Assembly: GCA_022822525.1 (NCBI GenBank) | Contig: JAJEBN010000062.1 | Location: 124,001-188,000 of the forward strand | Reading direction: 5' to 3' | Source: Acidimicrobiia bacterium | GTDB taxonomy: Bacteria > Actinomycetota > Acidimicrobiia > Acidimicrobiales > Poriferisodalaceae | Length of the DNA: 64,000 nucleotides | Part shown: positions 16,329 to 30,088 of the stretch, in pieces | How positions within the stretch are numbered: position 1 is the first letter of the stretch | How the letters are laid out: every line of letters starts with the position of its first letter | The notes under the pieces: model-generated | Databases searched by the model: none | The model's input: the letters and a program-made list of their open reading frames with translations, nothing else | Told to the model about the DNA's origin: nothing | Position numbers and translations under genes: made by a program

Positions 16329-17933
16329 GTGGTGAGTTCTCCGCATGCGCATTCCGCATCGCATGAACCCGGCGACCGTCACGACCCATCAGATCCCCAC
16401 AGCACACCCACCCCCTCGCGGGCGACCTCACGGCAGACCGCAGACGCCGAGGCCAGTTCGCGTGCGAACACCGACGAGCTGTGGTCTCGCTGTCGCAAGA
16501 TCCTGCGGGCGACGGTGTCCGACGCGCTTTGGCTGGGTTACTTCCGCCATCTGCAGGCCCTGCACATCGATAGCGAGCTAGCGGTGCTGATTGCGCCCAG
16601 CAACATGATCCGTGATCGCATCCAGCGCCGGTACATCCCGATGCTCCACGCCGCCTTCGAGCAGCTGCCGGTGCGCCCAGGGACCTACGAGATAGAGACC
16701 CGACCCGAGCTCGACGATCTCGACACCGCCCACGGCACCGATGCAGACACCCACCAGGCCGATGCCATCCTCATCGACGACGAAGCCGCCGGCGCATCCG
16801 ACGGCGAGATGTGGCACCCAGCAGGCGGCGTGACTGGCGGCAGATCGCCAGCCGCGCCTCACGCCGGCGACAGTGCAACGGCGGGGCCAGCGCAGACCCA
16901 GCGCCCGGTGTCCGGCACCGACATCACGAACCCCCGGTACACCTTCGAGAGCTTCGTCACCGGCAGCAGCAACCGGTTCGCCCAGGCTGCGGCTCTCGCT
17001 GTCGCCGAGACACCTGGTGTCGCCTACAACCCGCTGTTCATCCACGGCGGCACTGGCCTCGGCAAGACCCATCTGCTGCAAGCCATCGTCAACTACCTGG
17101 GCGAGACGCTGCCAGAGCATCGAGTCCGCTACGTCTCGACGGAGACCTTCCTCTCGGAGTTCATCGAGGCCATCCGCACGAACACGACACCGGCGTTCAA
17201 GCGGCGGTACCGCGAGCTCGATGTGCTGCTGCTCGACGACATCCAGTTCATGGAGGGCAAGGAAGGCCTGCAGGAAGAGCTCTTCCACACCTTCAATTCC
17301 CTCCATGTAGCCGGTCGGCAGATCGTGATCTCCTCTGACCGGCCGCCTCGCAGCATTGCGACGCTGTCAGACCGGCTGCGCAGCCGGTTCGAGTGGGGTC
17401 TCATCACCGACATCCAGCCGCCCGATCTCGAGACCCGGGTCGCCATCCTGCGCAAGAAGACTGAGCACGGCAATGTCCCAGACGAAGTGCTCGAGCACAT
17501 CGCGCATCTGATCACCAACAACATCCGTGAACTCGAAGGCGCCCTGGTACGCGTCACCGCGTACGCGAGTCTCACCCGTAGCCCGGTGAGCCTCGAAATG
17601 GCCCAGCAGATCCTCAGCGACGTCCGCGCACCGCAGGAGCGACCGATCACGACAGACCGGATTCTCGAGCTGACGGCTGATCTCTTCGGCTACGGCATCA
17701 CCGAGCTCACCAGTCAAGGTCGTCAGCAAGGCCTCGTGAAGGCCCGCCAGATCAGCATGTACGTGATGCGCGAGCTGACCGACTTGAGCTATCCCGCCAT
17801 CGCGAGCGTCTTCGGCGGCCGCGACCACACCACGGTGATGCACGCGGTCAAGAAGATCAACAGTCTTCTGCCGTCTGAACGCAAGGTCTACGACCAGGTA
17901 GCACAGCTGATCGCACGGGTCCGGGCTGCCTGA
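16329..17933 (+). CDS. dnaA: Chromosomal replication initiator DnaA
   Basis: AAA+ ATPase that binds DnaA boxes and melts oriC. Seen: domain I at residues about 35-115 (ELWSRCRKIL, LAVLIAPSNM), an acidic variable domain II, domain III with Walker A GGTGLGKTH and Walker B LLLDDIQF, the arginine-finger region DRLRSRFEWGL, and the domain IV signature GGRDHTTVMHAVKKI. 534 residues from GTG 16329; GTG 16332 is equally possible. AGAAGG lies 5-8 bases upstream. The frame extends much further upstream without conserved residues, over rpmH on the other strand. Confidence 0.97.
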   Translation: MVSSPHAHSASHEPGDRHDPSDPHSTPTPSRATSRQTADAEASSRANTDELWSRCRKILRATVSDALWLGYFRHLQALHIDSELAVLIAPSNMIRDRIQRRYIPMLHAAFEQLPVRPGTYEIETRPELDDLDTAHGTDADTHQADAILIDDEAAGASDGEMWHPAGGVTGGRSPAAPHAGDSATAGPAQTQRPVSGTDITNPRYTFESFVTGSSNRFAQAAALAVAETPGVAYNPLFIHGGTGLGKTHLLQAIVNYLGETLPEHRVRYVSTETFLSEFIEAIRTNTTPAFKRRYRELDVLLLDDIQFMEGKEGLQEELFHTFNSLHVAGRQIVISSDRPPRSIATLSDRLRSRFEWGLITDIQPPDLETRVAILRKKTEHGNVPDEVLEHIAHLITNNIRELEGALVRVTAYASLTRSPVSLEMAQQILSDVRAPQERPITTDRILELTADLFGYGITELTSQGRQQGLVKARQISMYVMRELTDLSYPAIASVFGGRDHTTVMHAVKKINSLLPSERKVYDQVAQLIARVRAA

Positions 17934-18250
17934 CCGGGGCCGGCTGGGGGCGTTCCGCTGTCCAGCTGGCCAGCAGACCTAGGGTGTCTCCACACACTGT
18001 GGATAACAGGTGGACAAGCTCTCCAAACCCCTCGGGAAAAACTGAGTTTTCCCACCATCGTGACGGCGAGTAGAACAAGGCGACTGACAGCTGTGGACAC
18101 AGCAGGCAACATTGTTGAAACACCTTGCTGCTCTGATCTGCGAGAACGGCTGCTTATCCACAATTCACAGCCCCTACAACTACTACTGACAAACTCTCAA
18201 CCTTCACATTGAGGATTGTCCCGGTCTGATCCGGCCAAGGAGAACTACCC
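17934..18250. other. Replication origin oriC with DnaA boxes
   Basis: The dnaA-dnaN spacer. DnaA boxes: TGTGGATAA at 17998-18006 and TTATCCACA at 18154-18162 are perfect and in opposite orientation; weaker ones are GGTGGACAA at 18009-18017 and TGTGGACAC at 18092-18100. The centre is AT-richer than its surroundings. GGGAAAA (18034-18040) and TTTTCCC (18047-18053) form a 7-bp inverted repeat that may end dnaA or belong to the unwinding region. The dnaN promoter must also lie here. Confidence 0.9.
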
Positions 18251-19360
18251 GTGAAACTGCGCATTGAACGAGATGCACTGGTCGACCAGTTGACCTTGGC
18301 CAGTCGAGGGGTCAACATGCGCGGGGGCGGCCTGTTCGTGCTGACCGGACTGCATCTGCGAGCCGACGGAGAGGGCCTGACGGTGACGGGCACCGATTTG
18401 GATCTCACCGTCCGCACTCGTCTGAGCACACCGGTGGAGGCTGAGGGTGAGGCGGTGGTGCCTGCTCGCTTGTTGACTGACATCGTTCGTGCGTTGCCCG
18501 GCGGCGAGGTGAGCCTCGAGGTCACCGACGATGACGCGCAGATCAGCAGCGCTCGGGCACAGTTCTCGGTCAGGACTCTGCCGGCCGCTGACTTCCCGAC
18601 CCTCCCTCAGCCAGCGGGGGACAGCGTCACGGTTCCCGCCGGCGACCTCGCCGCGGCCTTCCGTCAAGTCGTACGAGCCGCGAGCTCCGACGATGCGCGA
18701 CCCATCCTGACCGGGGTGCTCATGACTTCTCGCGGTGACGGTCTGCGCCTTGTCGCTACCGATTCCTACCGGTTGGCGCTGCGTGATCTGCCTGAGGCCC
18801 AGGTCTTGGAAGCCGGGCAGCACGTCCTCGTGCCGTCACGTGCGCTGGAGGAACTGGGTCGAATCCTCGACGAGGACAAAGACGTCACCATGCGTCTAGG
18901 CGAGCGCGAGGTCACATTCGAGGTCAGCGATGACCACCAGTCGGCACAAGTCACGTGCCGCCTCATCGCTGGCGATTTCCCCAGCTACGAGCCGCTCATT
19001 CCGGATTCGTACGACAATCGCCTCGAGATCGATCGTGCGGCACTGCTCGACGGCGCCCGCCGACTCCGGTTGCTGGCGCGCGACACAAATGCACCACTGA
19101 GGATGGAACTGCGCGATGACAGCATCGAGCTCACGGTCATCAGCCAGGATGTGGGCAGCGCGAGCGAGGAAGTGGACGCGACGTACTCTGGGGAGGCGAC
19201 CACCGTTGCGTTCAACCCCGACTATCTGATCGAGGGCCTCGAGGCTGCCGGTGGTGACACCGTCGAGCTCGTCCGCCTCGACGCGCTCAAGCCGGCGGTG
19301 CTGCAGACCCCGGGCCAGGGCGAATTCCTGTACCTGCTGATGCCGGTCCGGGTCTCCTGA
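18251..19360 (+). CDS. dnaN: DNA polymerase III sliding clamp (beta subunit)
   Basis: Ring-shaped clamp that tethers polymerase. Seen: 369 residues, three similar domains starting KLRIERDALVDQLTLASR, SVTVPAGDLAAAFRQV and LEIDRAALLDGARRL, ending YLLMPVRVS, the usual clamp C-terminus. Start ATG... is replaced here by GTG 18251 with AAGGAG 7 bases upstream. Lies directly after oriC. Confidence 0.96.
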   Translation: MKLRIERDALVDQLTLASRGVNMRGGGLFVLTGLHLRADGEGLTVTGTDLDLTVRTRLSTPVEAEGEAVVPARLLTDIVRALPGGEVSLEVTDDDAQISSARAQFSVRTLPAADFPTLPQPAGDSVTVPAGDLAAAFRQVVRAASSDDARPILTGVLMTSRGDGLRLVATDSYRLALRDLPEAQVLEAGQHVLVPSRALEELGRILDEDKDVTMRLGEREVTFEVSDDHQSAQVTCRLIAGDFPSYEPLIPDSYDNRLEIDRAALLDGARRLRLLARDTNAPLRMELRDDSIELTVISQDVGSASEEVDATYSGEATTVAFNPDYLIEGLEAAGGDTVELVRLDALKPAVLQTPGQGEFLYLLMPVRVS

Positions 19361-19439
19361 CACTCGCCGGTGTCGACGGTGGGCAGGCCGCTCCGCCCGG
19401 GATCCTGCCGGCTGCGTTGACCGTTTCCAGCCGGCTGCC

Positions 19440-20558
19440 ATGATCCTCGCCTGGCTGAGCGTCGAGGATTTCCGCAATCATCGGTCCACGGAGATCTCCT
19501 TCGATCCCGGCCGGACATTGGTGGTGGGACCCAACGGGCACGGCAAGACGAACCTGCTTGAGGCCGTAGCGATGCTGGATGGCTCGGGTTCGTTCCGGGG
19601 AGCGCATGCTGAGACGCTGGTGCGAGCAGGCTGCCAGCGCGCCTACGTGCGTGCGGAGCTCCACCGCAGGAACCGGAGCACCCTGGTGGAGATGGAGATT
19701 CCGGTCGGAGGCCGGTCCCGAGCGCAGGTCAACGGCCAGCGCGTGCGGTCGCTGCGAGACCTTGCTGAGGTCGTCACCGCCGTGGTGTTCTGCCCGGCAG
19801 ACCTGGCCATCCCCGCCGGCGGGCCGTCGATGCGACGATCCTTGCTCGACGAGGTGCTCGCCGGCACCGACCGTGAGTTCCGGTCGGCGCGTGCGGATCT
19901 CGAGCGGATCTTGCGTCAGCGGAACAACTTGCTGAAGCAAGCGGGCCGGCGGCCCGACAGCGATGCCCTGAACACCCTGGACGTCTGGGATGAGCAGTTC
20001 GCCGCGGCGGGCGAGATCGTGGCTCGTCGCCGGACGGATCTCACCCGTGCGTTGGTGCCCGCGGCCCAGCAGGCCTACCGGAGGCTGGCGGGGACCGACG
20101 CTGCGGTGGAGCTGTCCTATGTGACTTCGTGGGCCGACGCGACCCTGGCTGAAGCCTTGGCGGCTGCACGTGCCGATGATCTGCGCCGGGGCACCACCTC
20201 GGTCGGTCCGCATCGCGACGAGATGGAGATCACGCTCGACGGGTTGGCGGCGCGAACGCATGCGTCACAAGGCGAGCAGCGCAGCCTCGCGCTGTCGCTG
20301 CGCCTGGCTCAGCATCACTACACCGCCGCCCAGGTCGGCACTGCTCCCATCATCCTGCTCGACGACGTCTTCTCCGAATTGGATGAGGGGCGCGCACGAC
20401 GCCTCGTGGACTGCCTGCCGGACGCGCAGACGGTGGTGACGTCGGCCACCGGTCACGTGCCCGACGGGATCGACACCGGCAGTCGCATCGAAGTGCACGA
20501 CGGCACAGTGGTCGCGGCTCTCGCCCGTTCAGATGAGCGCACGGACCCCACGGCGTAA
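19440..20558 (+). CDS. recF: DNA replication and repair protein RecF
   Basis: SMC-like ATPase that loads RecA at gaps. Seen: 372 residues; Walker A GPNGHGKTNLLEAV near residue 30, signature QGEQRSLALSLRLAQ near 280 and Walker B PIILLDDVFSELD near 300. Start ATG 19440. Standard position between dnaN and the DUF721 gene. No odd features. Confidence 0.96.
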   Translation: MILAWLSVEDFRNHRSTEISFDPGRTLVVGPNGHGKTNLLEAVAMLDGSGSFRGAHAETLVRAGCQRAYVRAELHRRNRSTLVEMEIPVGGRSRAQVNGQRVRSLRDLAEVVTAVVFCPADLAIPAGGPSMRRSLLDEVLAGTDREFRSARADLERILRQRNNLLKQAGRRPDSDALNTLDVWDEQFAAAGEIVARRRTDLTRALVPAAQQAYRRLAGTDAAVELSYVTSWADATLAEALAAARADDLRRGTTSVGPHRDEMEITLDGLAARTHASQGEQRSLALSLRLAQHHYTAAQVGTAPIILLDDVFSELDEGRARRLVDCLPDAQTVVTSATGHVPDGIDTGSRIEVHDGTVVAALARSDERTDPTA

Positions 20559-20587
20559 GGCACTGGCGTGCCAGGACCGCCGCAGGG

Positions 20588-20929
20588 GTGCGCGAGCATG
20601 TGGGTGAGATGAGACGGCGCCGCAACACGACGGGCGGCCGCGAGCCCCGATCGATCGGCGAATCGCTGAAATCCGTCACAGCTGGCTTCGGGTCGCGCGG
20701 TCGAGCGATCGACTTGAGCGACCGGTGGGCCTCCGCAGTCGGGGAGGCGATCGCGGTTCACGCGCAGCCCGAACGGCTCGACGCCGGACGCCTGATCGTC
20801 GTTGTCGACGACCCTGCGTGGGCCACTGAGTTGCGCTATCACACGGCCCGGATTCTGGAAGCGCTCAATGCAAATCCCGACGCTCCGGCCATCTCGGAGC
20901 TGCACCTGCGCGTGCAGCCTCGCGCCTGA
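20588..20929 (+). CDS. dciA: DciA-family (DUF721) replicative helicase-loading protein
   Basis: Known: DciA replaces DnaC/DnaI in most bacteria and helps load DnaB. Seen: 113 residues or fewer; conserved WASAVGEAIAVHAQPERL and GRLIVVVDDPAWATELRY, then a C-terminal strand ISELHLRV. The start is uncertain: GTG 20588 or ATG 20609, neither with a well-spaced ribosome site. The recF-dciA-gyrB order is typical of actinobacteria. Confidence 0.88.
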   Translation: MREHVGEMRRRRNTTGGREPRSIGESLKSVTAGFGSRGRAIDLSDRWASAVGEAIAVHAQPERLDAGRLIVVVDDPAWATELRYHTARILEALNANPDAPAISELHLRVQPRA

Positions 20930-21015
20930 GCCGAAAATATGCTGTGACCAGCAGTTTTATGCACCGCGGCAGACCGCTTCCTGCGCCGAGAATGCCTCGC
21001 ATTCCGCTAGACTGA

Positions 21016-23178
<2,163 letters not shown>

Positions 23179-23212
23179 GCGTGGCAGGCAGACGGATCCG
23201 GCGGGGAGCGCC

Positions 23213-25792
<2,580 letters not shown>

Positions 25793-25801
25793 CGTCGGTT
25801 G

Positions 25802-26212
25802 ATGCCGACTCGTGCGTGGCGAACGATCCGAGTTCGGACCCAGCGCGGGCAGGCCGCACTGCCCGTGGCGCTGCTGGCGCTGGCGCTCCTGGTGGGGCTG
25901 GGTCTCGTTGCCCGGTGGGGCAATGCCGCACTCGCGAGTTCACGGGCGCAGGCCGCGGCCGATGCCGCTGCACTCGTGACGCTGGCGGCCGCTGACGTCA
26001 CAGCGATGGCGCACGGCGTGCTGCCCGACGATGCCGCCGCCCGGCGCGCCGTCCGCGGTGCCGGCGGTGCGCTGGTGAGCTTCGAGGTGCACGCCGACGA
26101 CGTCACGGCGCACGTCGATGTCGTCGTGGAAGTCGACGGCCAGCGCGCCTCTGCGAGCGCTGCCCTCACGCTGCCGCCGTCGGGCTCGGCGGCCGAGATG
26201 TCTGGCGGCTGA
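25802..26212 (+). CDS. TadE/Rv3654c-like small secreted or membrane protein
   Basis: 136 residues. Seen: a basic N-terminus (RVRTQRGQAALPV) then one hydrophobic helix and AQAAADAAALVTLAAAD, the pseudopilin-like pattern of TadE and Rv3654c-like proteins (RGQA, helix, A-rich DAAAL). These are usually beside Tad pilus genes; here it stands alone after gyrA, so the function is uncertain. TTG 25799 is an alternative start. Ends shortly before a DUF3566 gene. Confidence 0.65.
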   Translation: MPTRAWRTIRVRTQRGQAALPVALLALALLVGLGLVARWGNAALASSRAQAAADAAALVTLAAADVTAMAHGVLPDDAAARRAVRGAGGALVSFEVHADDVTAHVDVVVEVDGQRASASAALTLPPSGSAAEMSGG

Positions 26213-26229
26213 CTCCTACACTGCGATGC

Positions 26230-26931
26230 GTGGCTTCCGGGACTTCTGGTGGGGGACCGCCGTCGCCGGAGCCAAGCGGGCCGACCCCCACCGACGAGCT
26301 GTTTGCCGAAGCGCTGGGCATCACCCCGGCTGGTCGCGCACGCCGTGGGCGGAAGAACCGTGCGCCCGCGGCCCCACCGCCGGGTCGCGGCGCGCCGCCG
26401 CAGAGTCGGCCATCCTCCGATCCCGCTGCCACTCCGCCGCCGATGCCTCCAGGTCCCCCGTTCCCGGCAGCGCAGGTGCCCCCTGCGGGCAGCCCCCCGA
26501 CTCCGCTCCAGCCAGAAGAGCCGCAGCCGGTCCGCTGGGCGTGGCTCAGCCAGCGACGAGCCCGGGCCCGGCGAACGCATCGCATCCTGCGACACATCGA
26601 CCCCTGGTCGGTGTTCAAGGTGTCGGTGCTGCTGTATGCGTGCCTGTACGTGGCGGTGCTCGTCGCAGGCGTGTTGCTGTGGAATGCGGCACAGCGATCG
26701 GGCCTCGTCGAGAAGGTGGAGTCGTTCATCACCGAAGTGGGCTCGTATGAGAGCTGGCGGATCAACGGGACGGTGATCTACGAGCGAGCCCGGATCATCG
26801 GTCTGGTGCTCGCCACGGTCGGGGTCGCCTTCAACGTGGTGATGACGATCGTGTTCAACCTGATCAGCGATCTCACCGGCGGCGTACGGGTCACGGTGCT
26901 CGAGGACGAGCGCCGCCCGCCCGCCCGTTGA
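26230..26931 (+). CDS. DUF3566 membrane protein
   Basis: 233 residues: a long Pro/Ala-rich cytoplasmic N-terminus, then ILRHIDPWSVFKVSVLL leading into a membrane helix, a second helix around residues 190-215 and FNLISDLTGGVRVTVLE at the end. This C-terminal pattern and the position after gyrA define DUF3566 in actinobacteria. The function is unknown. Start GTG 26230. Confidence 0.8.
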   Translation: MASGTSGGGPPSPEPSGPTPTDELFAEALGITPAGRARRGRKNRAPAAPPPGRGAPPQSRPSSDPAATPPPMPPGPPFPAAQVPPAGSPPTPLQPEEPQPVRWAWLSQRRARARRTHRILRHIDPWSVFKVSVLLYACLYVAVLVAGVLLWNAAQRSGLVEKVESFITEVGSYESWRINGTVIYERARIIGLVLATVGVAFNVVMTIVFNLISDLTGGVRVTVLEDERRPPAR

Positions 26932-26997
26932 ACCCCGCACCGGCAGGCACAGCGGATGTGTCATCGAGCGACTTGGCTGTAGTGTGTGCGGCCCCGC

Positions 26998-27071
<74 letters not shown>

Positions 27072-27072
27072 C

Positions 27073-27213
27073 ATGGTGAGCCTGCTGCGTCGTGCGCTGC
27101 TTGCGAGCGTGGTAGGAGGGCTGGTCACCATCGTCCTGCGGCTGCGCTCCTCGGTGGACATCCCTCGCCGGGAAGGCAGCTGGCGGGAGCTGACCGGCCC
27201 CGACCTGCGGTGA
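27073..27213 (+). CDS. Possible 46-residue membrane microprotein
   Basis: ATG 27073 opens a frame of 46 residues with a basic start (MVSLLRRALLASVVGG), one hydrophobic segment through about residue 22, then a polar basic tail ending GPDLR. It starts one base after the tRNA-Ile gene ends, so RNase processing of a tRNA-mRNA transcript would leave it almost leaderless. No family recognised; could be chance. Confidence 0.4.
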   Translation: MVSLLRRALLASVVGGLVTIVLRLRSSVDIPRREGSWRELTGPDLR

Positions 27214-27224
27214 TCCGGTGCATT

Positions 27225-27271
27225 TCTGATGAGCCCAGATCTCTCATGAGCCCAAATCTCTGATGAGCACA
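27225..27271 (+). repeat. Three 17-base direct repeats, each containing ATGAGC, in front of the next gene
   Basis: Copies of TCTGATGAGCCCA start at 27225, 27242 and 27259 (period 17; small substitutions). Each has an ATG, at 27229, 27246 and 27263; the third is the start of the following gene. The first two ATGs open frames of 6 and 5 codons whose stops overlap the next ATG. Confidence 0.8.
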
Positions 27272-28249
27272 GTGGCAGTCATCGGCGCAGGTGCTGTCGG
27301 CCAGCGCATCGCACGTCATCTGGCCTCGCGTCACGATGTGGATCGCCTGGTGCTGGGTTCTCGCCACACCGCCCGACTGCGCGGGCTCGCCGCTCAGCTG
27401 CTCGACGTCGATGTCGAAGTAGTGGAGCCGGGCGCGCTGCCCGACGCAGATGTCGTCGTGCTGAGCCTGCCGAGCGGGGGCCACGAGGCGCTGGCCGAGA
27501 AGGCGCTGCGCGCAGGGGCCCACGTGGTGTCGCTGTCAGCGGCAATCGCCGACGTGGAGCCGCTGCTGGCACTCGACAAGCGCGCTCTCAACGCGGACCG
27601 CTCCGTCGTGGTCGGCGCCGGCTTCTCGCCGGGCTACAGCTGCCTGCTGGCGCGCCACGGTGCTGCAAGTTTCGACGTCGTCACCGAGGTCCACATCGCG
27701 CGGGTAGGGACCGGCGGCCCGGCGTGCCAGCGCCAATTGCACCGTGCCCGCACCGGCACCTCGGTCGACTGGCGTGACGGGGAATGGCGCCGCCGGCGAG
27801 GCGGCTCGGGCCGCGAGCTCGTGTGGTTCCCCGAGCCGCTCGGAGCGCACGACTGCTACCGCGCCGCATTGGCGGACGCGTTGCTGCTCGTGCCCGCATT
27901 CAGCGAAGTCGAGCGCGTGACGGCGCGCGTGGCCGGCACCCGCCGGGATCGCCTGACAGCGATGCTGCCGATGCTGCGGCCGCCTCATCCCGAAGGCGGA
28001 CCCGGCGGCGTCAGGGTCGAGCTGCGTGGACTGCGTGATGGCCGGCACTGCACCGATGTGCTGGGCATCATCGATCACCCCAGCGCGGCAGCGGCCGCGG
28101 TTGCCGCGACTGCCGCAGGGTGGGCCCTGGCCGACGAGCTGCCATCGGGGGCGTGGGGCTTGGGCATGCTCGACGATCCGCTGCCGTGGCTCACCGAGCT
28201 GGCTGAATGGGGCGTGCGGGCCGCCGCCTACGAAGGTTCCCGCCTCTAG
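27263..28249 (+). CDS. Saccharopine-dehydrogenase-like NAD(P)-binding protein
   Basis: 328 residues. Seen: N-terminal Rossmann motif VAVIGAGAVGQRIARHLA, a second-strand region DVDVEVVEPGALPDADVVV, and GAGFSPGYSCLLARH, the layout of saccharopine dehydrogenase/homospermidine-synthase-like oxidoreductases. The catalytic residues are not clear to me, so the substrate is unknown. Start ATG 27263 is the third of three repeated ATGAGC units. Confidence 0.7.
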   Translation: MSTVAVIGAGAVGQRIARHLASRHDVDRLVLGSRHTARLRGLAAQLLDVDVEVVEPGALPDADVVVLSLPSGGHEALAEKALRAGAHVVSLSAAIADVEPLLALDKRALNADRSVVVGAGFSPGYSCLLARHGAASFDVVTEVHIARVGTGGPACQRQLHRARTGTSVDWRDGEWRRRRGGSGRELVWFPEPLGAHDCYRAALADALLLVPAFSEVERVTARVAGTRRDRLTAMLPMLRPPHPEGGPGGVRVELRGLRDGRHCTDVLGIIDHPSAAAAAVAATAAGWALADELPSGAWGLGMLDDPLPWLTELAEWGVRAAAYEGSRL

Positions 28250-28324
28250 CGGCACCGCCGCAAGGCCGCGCCCCGGGGCGACCTTGTGAGCAGAGCGGCT
28301 GGCGGACCCGCCGCTGGGGGATGT

Positions 28325-29062
28325 TCAGATGCGGACGAGTCGCTGCCAGTCGGTGAGCAGGCTGCCGTCGCCGAAGGTCTCGAGCTGGTCGGTCCCGCCG
28401 CGGCCCCACACGAACAGCAGCAGGTCCTGCGCTGATCCCCGGGCCGCGACATCGCACCTGCGGTGAGCGTGCTCGACCTCGATGCCGTCCGGCGTTCGCG
28501 TGACGACCCACTCGCCGTCAGCGTCGGTGGCGTGCAGGTGGACCGTCTCGCCGTTGCCTGCGAACACCGTGGGTTGGCGTACGCCGATGGCGAACTCGAA
28601 CAGCTCGTCGATGCCGTCGACAGCCAGACCGGCCTCGATCGGCGCCGGCGCGACGCCCAGTGCCGACTCTGCATCCCAGCGGTGCAGTGTCGCTTCGTGC
28701 GTCATGCGCCGCCACCAGAAGTCAATGACCTGGCGATCGGGGTCGAACGTCCAGACGGCCTCACCTGGCCGGCGGGCCTCCATCACTTCAAGGAGCCGGC
28801 CGAAGGCCTCAGCGTGCCACTGCGACACCTGGCCGGCGGGCCGTGTGATGGATGCACGGTCAATCGGGCTGCCCGCAGCCACGCTGCTGCCCACAAACGT
28901 CCACACGCCGCAGCAGTGTTCGAGGAGCGCTTCGAGATCCCAGTCCGGGCAACTGCGGACGCGGCGCTGCAAGGCACCGTCTGACGCCTCGGCCTCGGCG
29001 GCGATCGCGGTCAGCCGCGCCCCCTCGGTGCGGAGTGCCTGTGCGTAGCCTGTGGCCGTCAT
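28325..29062 (-). CDS. Maleylpyruvate-isomerase-family mycothiol-dependent protein
   Basis: 245 residues with the MDMPI/DinB-like N-terminal four-helix fold: SCPDWDLEALLEHCCGVW near residue 38 and the metal-binding MTHEATLHRWDAE near residue 125, then an alpha/beta C-terminal domain. Known: members are thiol-dependent isomerases or transferases using mycothiol, an actinobacterial thiol. The substrate cannot be inferred. Start ATG 29062; a longer frame upstream is the shadow of lgt. Confidence 0.8.
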   Translation of the reverse strand: MTATGYAQALRTEGARLTAIAAEAEASDGALQRRVRSCPDWDLEALLEHCCGVWTFVGSSVAAGSPIDRASITRPAGQVSQWHAEAFGRLLEVMEARRPGEAVWTFDPDRQVIDFWWRRMTHEATLHRWDAESALGVAPAPIEAGLAVDGIDELFEFAIGVRQPTVFAGNGETVHLHATDADGEWVVTRTPDGIEVEHAHRRCDVAARGSAQDLLLFVWGRGGTDQLETFGDGSLLTDWQRLVRI

Positions 29063-29113
29063 GGCTGGTGTTCTCCCGTTCCGTCCTGCAGCGCCGTCGG
29101 CCGTCGGCCGGCA

Positions 29114-30058
29114 GTGAGCCAGACCGTGGTGCATTCCGTCACCGAGACCGCGGGCCGGCTCCTGGGGTCGATCCCGAGCCCGTCGCGCGGCTCCGTCTCG
29201 CTCGGGCCGCTTGACATTCGAGCCTATGGCGTCGCCATCGCTGTGGGCGTGCTGGTCGCCGTGTGGATCACCAGCCGCCGTTGGCGACGCGCCATCGCCG
29301 GCCGTGAAGACTCGTACCGGGCTCGCGCCGACGACTTGGTCGGGACGATCGCGATCTGGGCAGTGCCGGCCGGGCTGATCGGCGCCCGGCTGTACCACGT
29401 CATCACCGACTTCGACCGCTACCAGGACAGCCTCGTCGACGCGCTGAAGATCTGGCGCGGCGGCCTGGGCATCTGGGGCGGCATCTCGGTGGGCGTGCTG
29501 GTGGCGGTCTGGATGCTGCGCCGGGGCGGGCACAGCACCGGCGCGATGCTGGACGCTCTGGCGCCGGCGCTGGCCGTGGCCCAGGCCATCGGCCGGCTGG
29601 GGAACTGGTTCAACCAGGAGCTGTACGGCCGGCCCACGGATCTGCCGTGGGGACTCGAGATCGACCAGGCGCATCGTGTCGCCGGCTATGGCCTCGAGGA
29701 GACGTTTCACCCGACTTTTGCCTATGAGGCCCTGTGGAATCTCTGCTTGGCGGCGACGCTCGTGTGGGTAGTCCCCAAGGCACTCCCGCGGCTGCGCACC
29801 GGCTACCTGTTCGCGATGTACGTGCTCGGCTACACCGTCGGGCGGCTGTGGATCGAGCTGTTGCGCATCGACACGGCCAACGAGTTGTGGGGCGTGCGGA
29901 TCAACGTATGGACCAGCATCGTGGTCGGCCTCGCGGCGCTGGTCGCGGTGCTGGTGGGTTTGCGTCGTGGTCCCGTCGGCGAGATCGAGCTCGGCGAGCG
30001 CGATCCCGAGGCTGCGAGCGAGGACGGCGCCGCACAGGGCGCCCAGACGAACGACTGA
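29114..30058 (+). CDS. lgt: Prolipoprotein diacylglyceryl transferase
   Basis: Transfers diacylglyceryl from phosphatidylglycerol to the lipobox Cys of prolipoproteins. Seen: 314 residues, seven hydrophobic segments, signature IGRLGNWFNQELYG near residue 170, catalytic-region Arg and His residues including ARLYHVITDF, and HPTFAYEALWN. Start GTG 29114. Typical actinobacterial polar C-terminal tail, acidic here. Confidence 0.95.
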   Translation: MSQTVVHSVTETAGRLLGSIPSPSRGSVSLGPLDIRAYGVAIAVGVLVAVWITSRRWRRAIAGREDSYRARADDLVGTIAIWAVPAGLIGARLYHVITDFDRYQDSLVDALKIWRGGLGIWGGISVGVLVAVWMLRRGGHSTGAMLDALAPALAVAQAIGRLGNWFNQELYGRPTDLPWGLEIDQAHRVAGYGLEETFHPTFAYEALWNLCLAATLVWVVPKALPRLRTGYLFAMYVLGYTVGRLWIELLRIDTANELWGVRINVWTSIVVGLAALVAVLVGLRRGPVGEIELGERDPEAASEDGAAQGAQTND

Positions 30059-30088
30059 CGACCGGTCGGCAACGCTGACGGCCGAAGC

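Noticed and set aside
29063..29710. N-terminal extension of the maleylpyruvate-isomerase-like gene
   Set aside because: It is the antisense of lgt; the family start is at ATG 29062.
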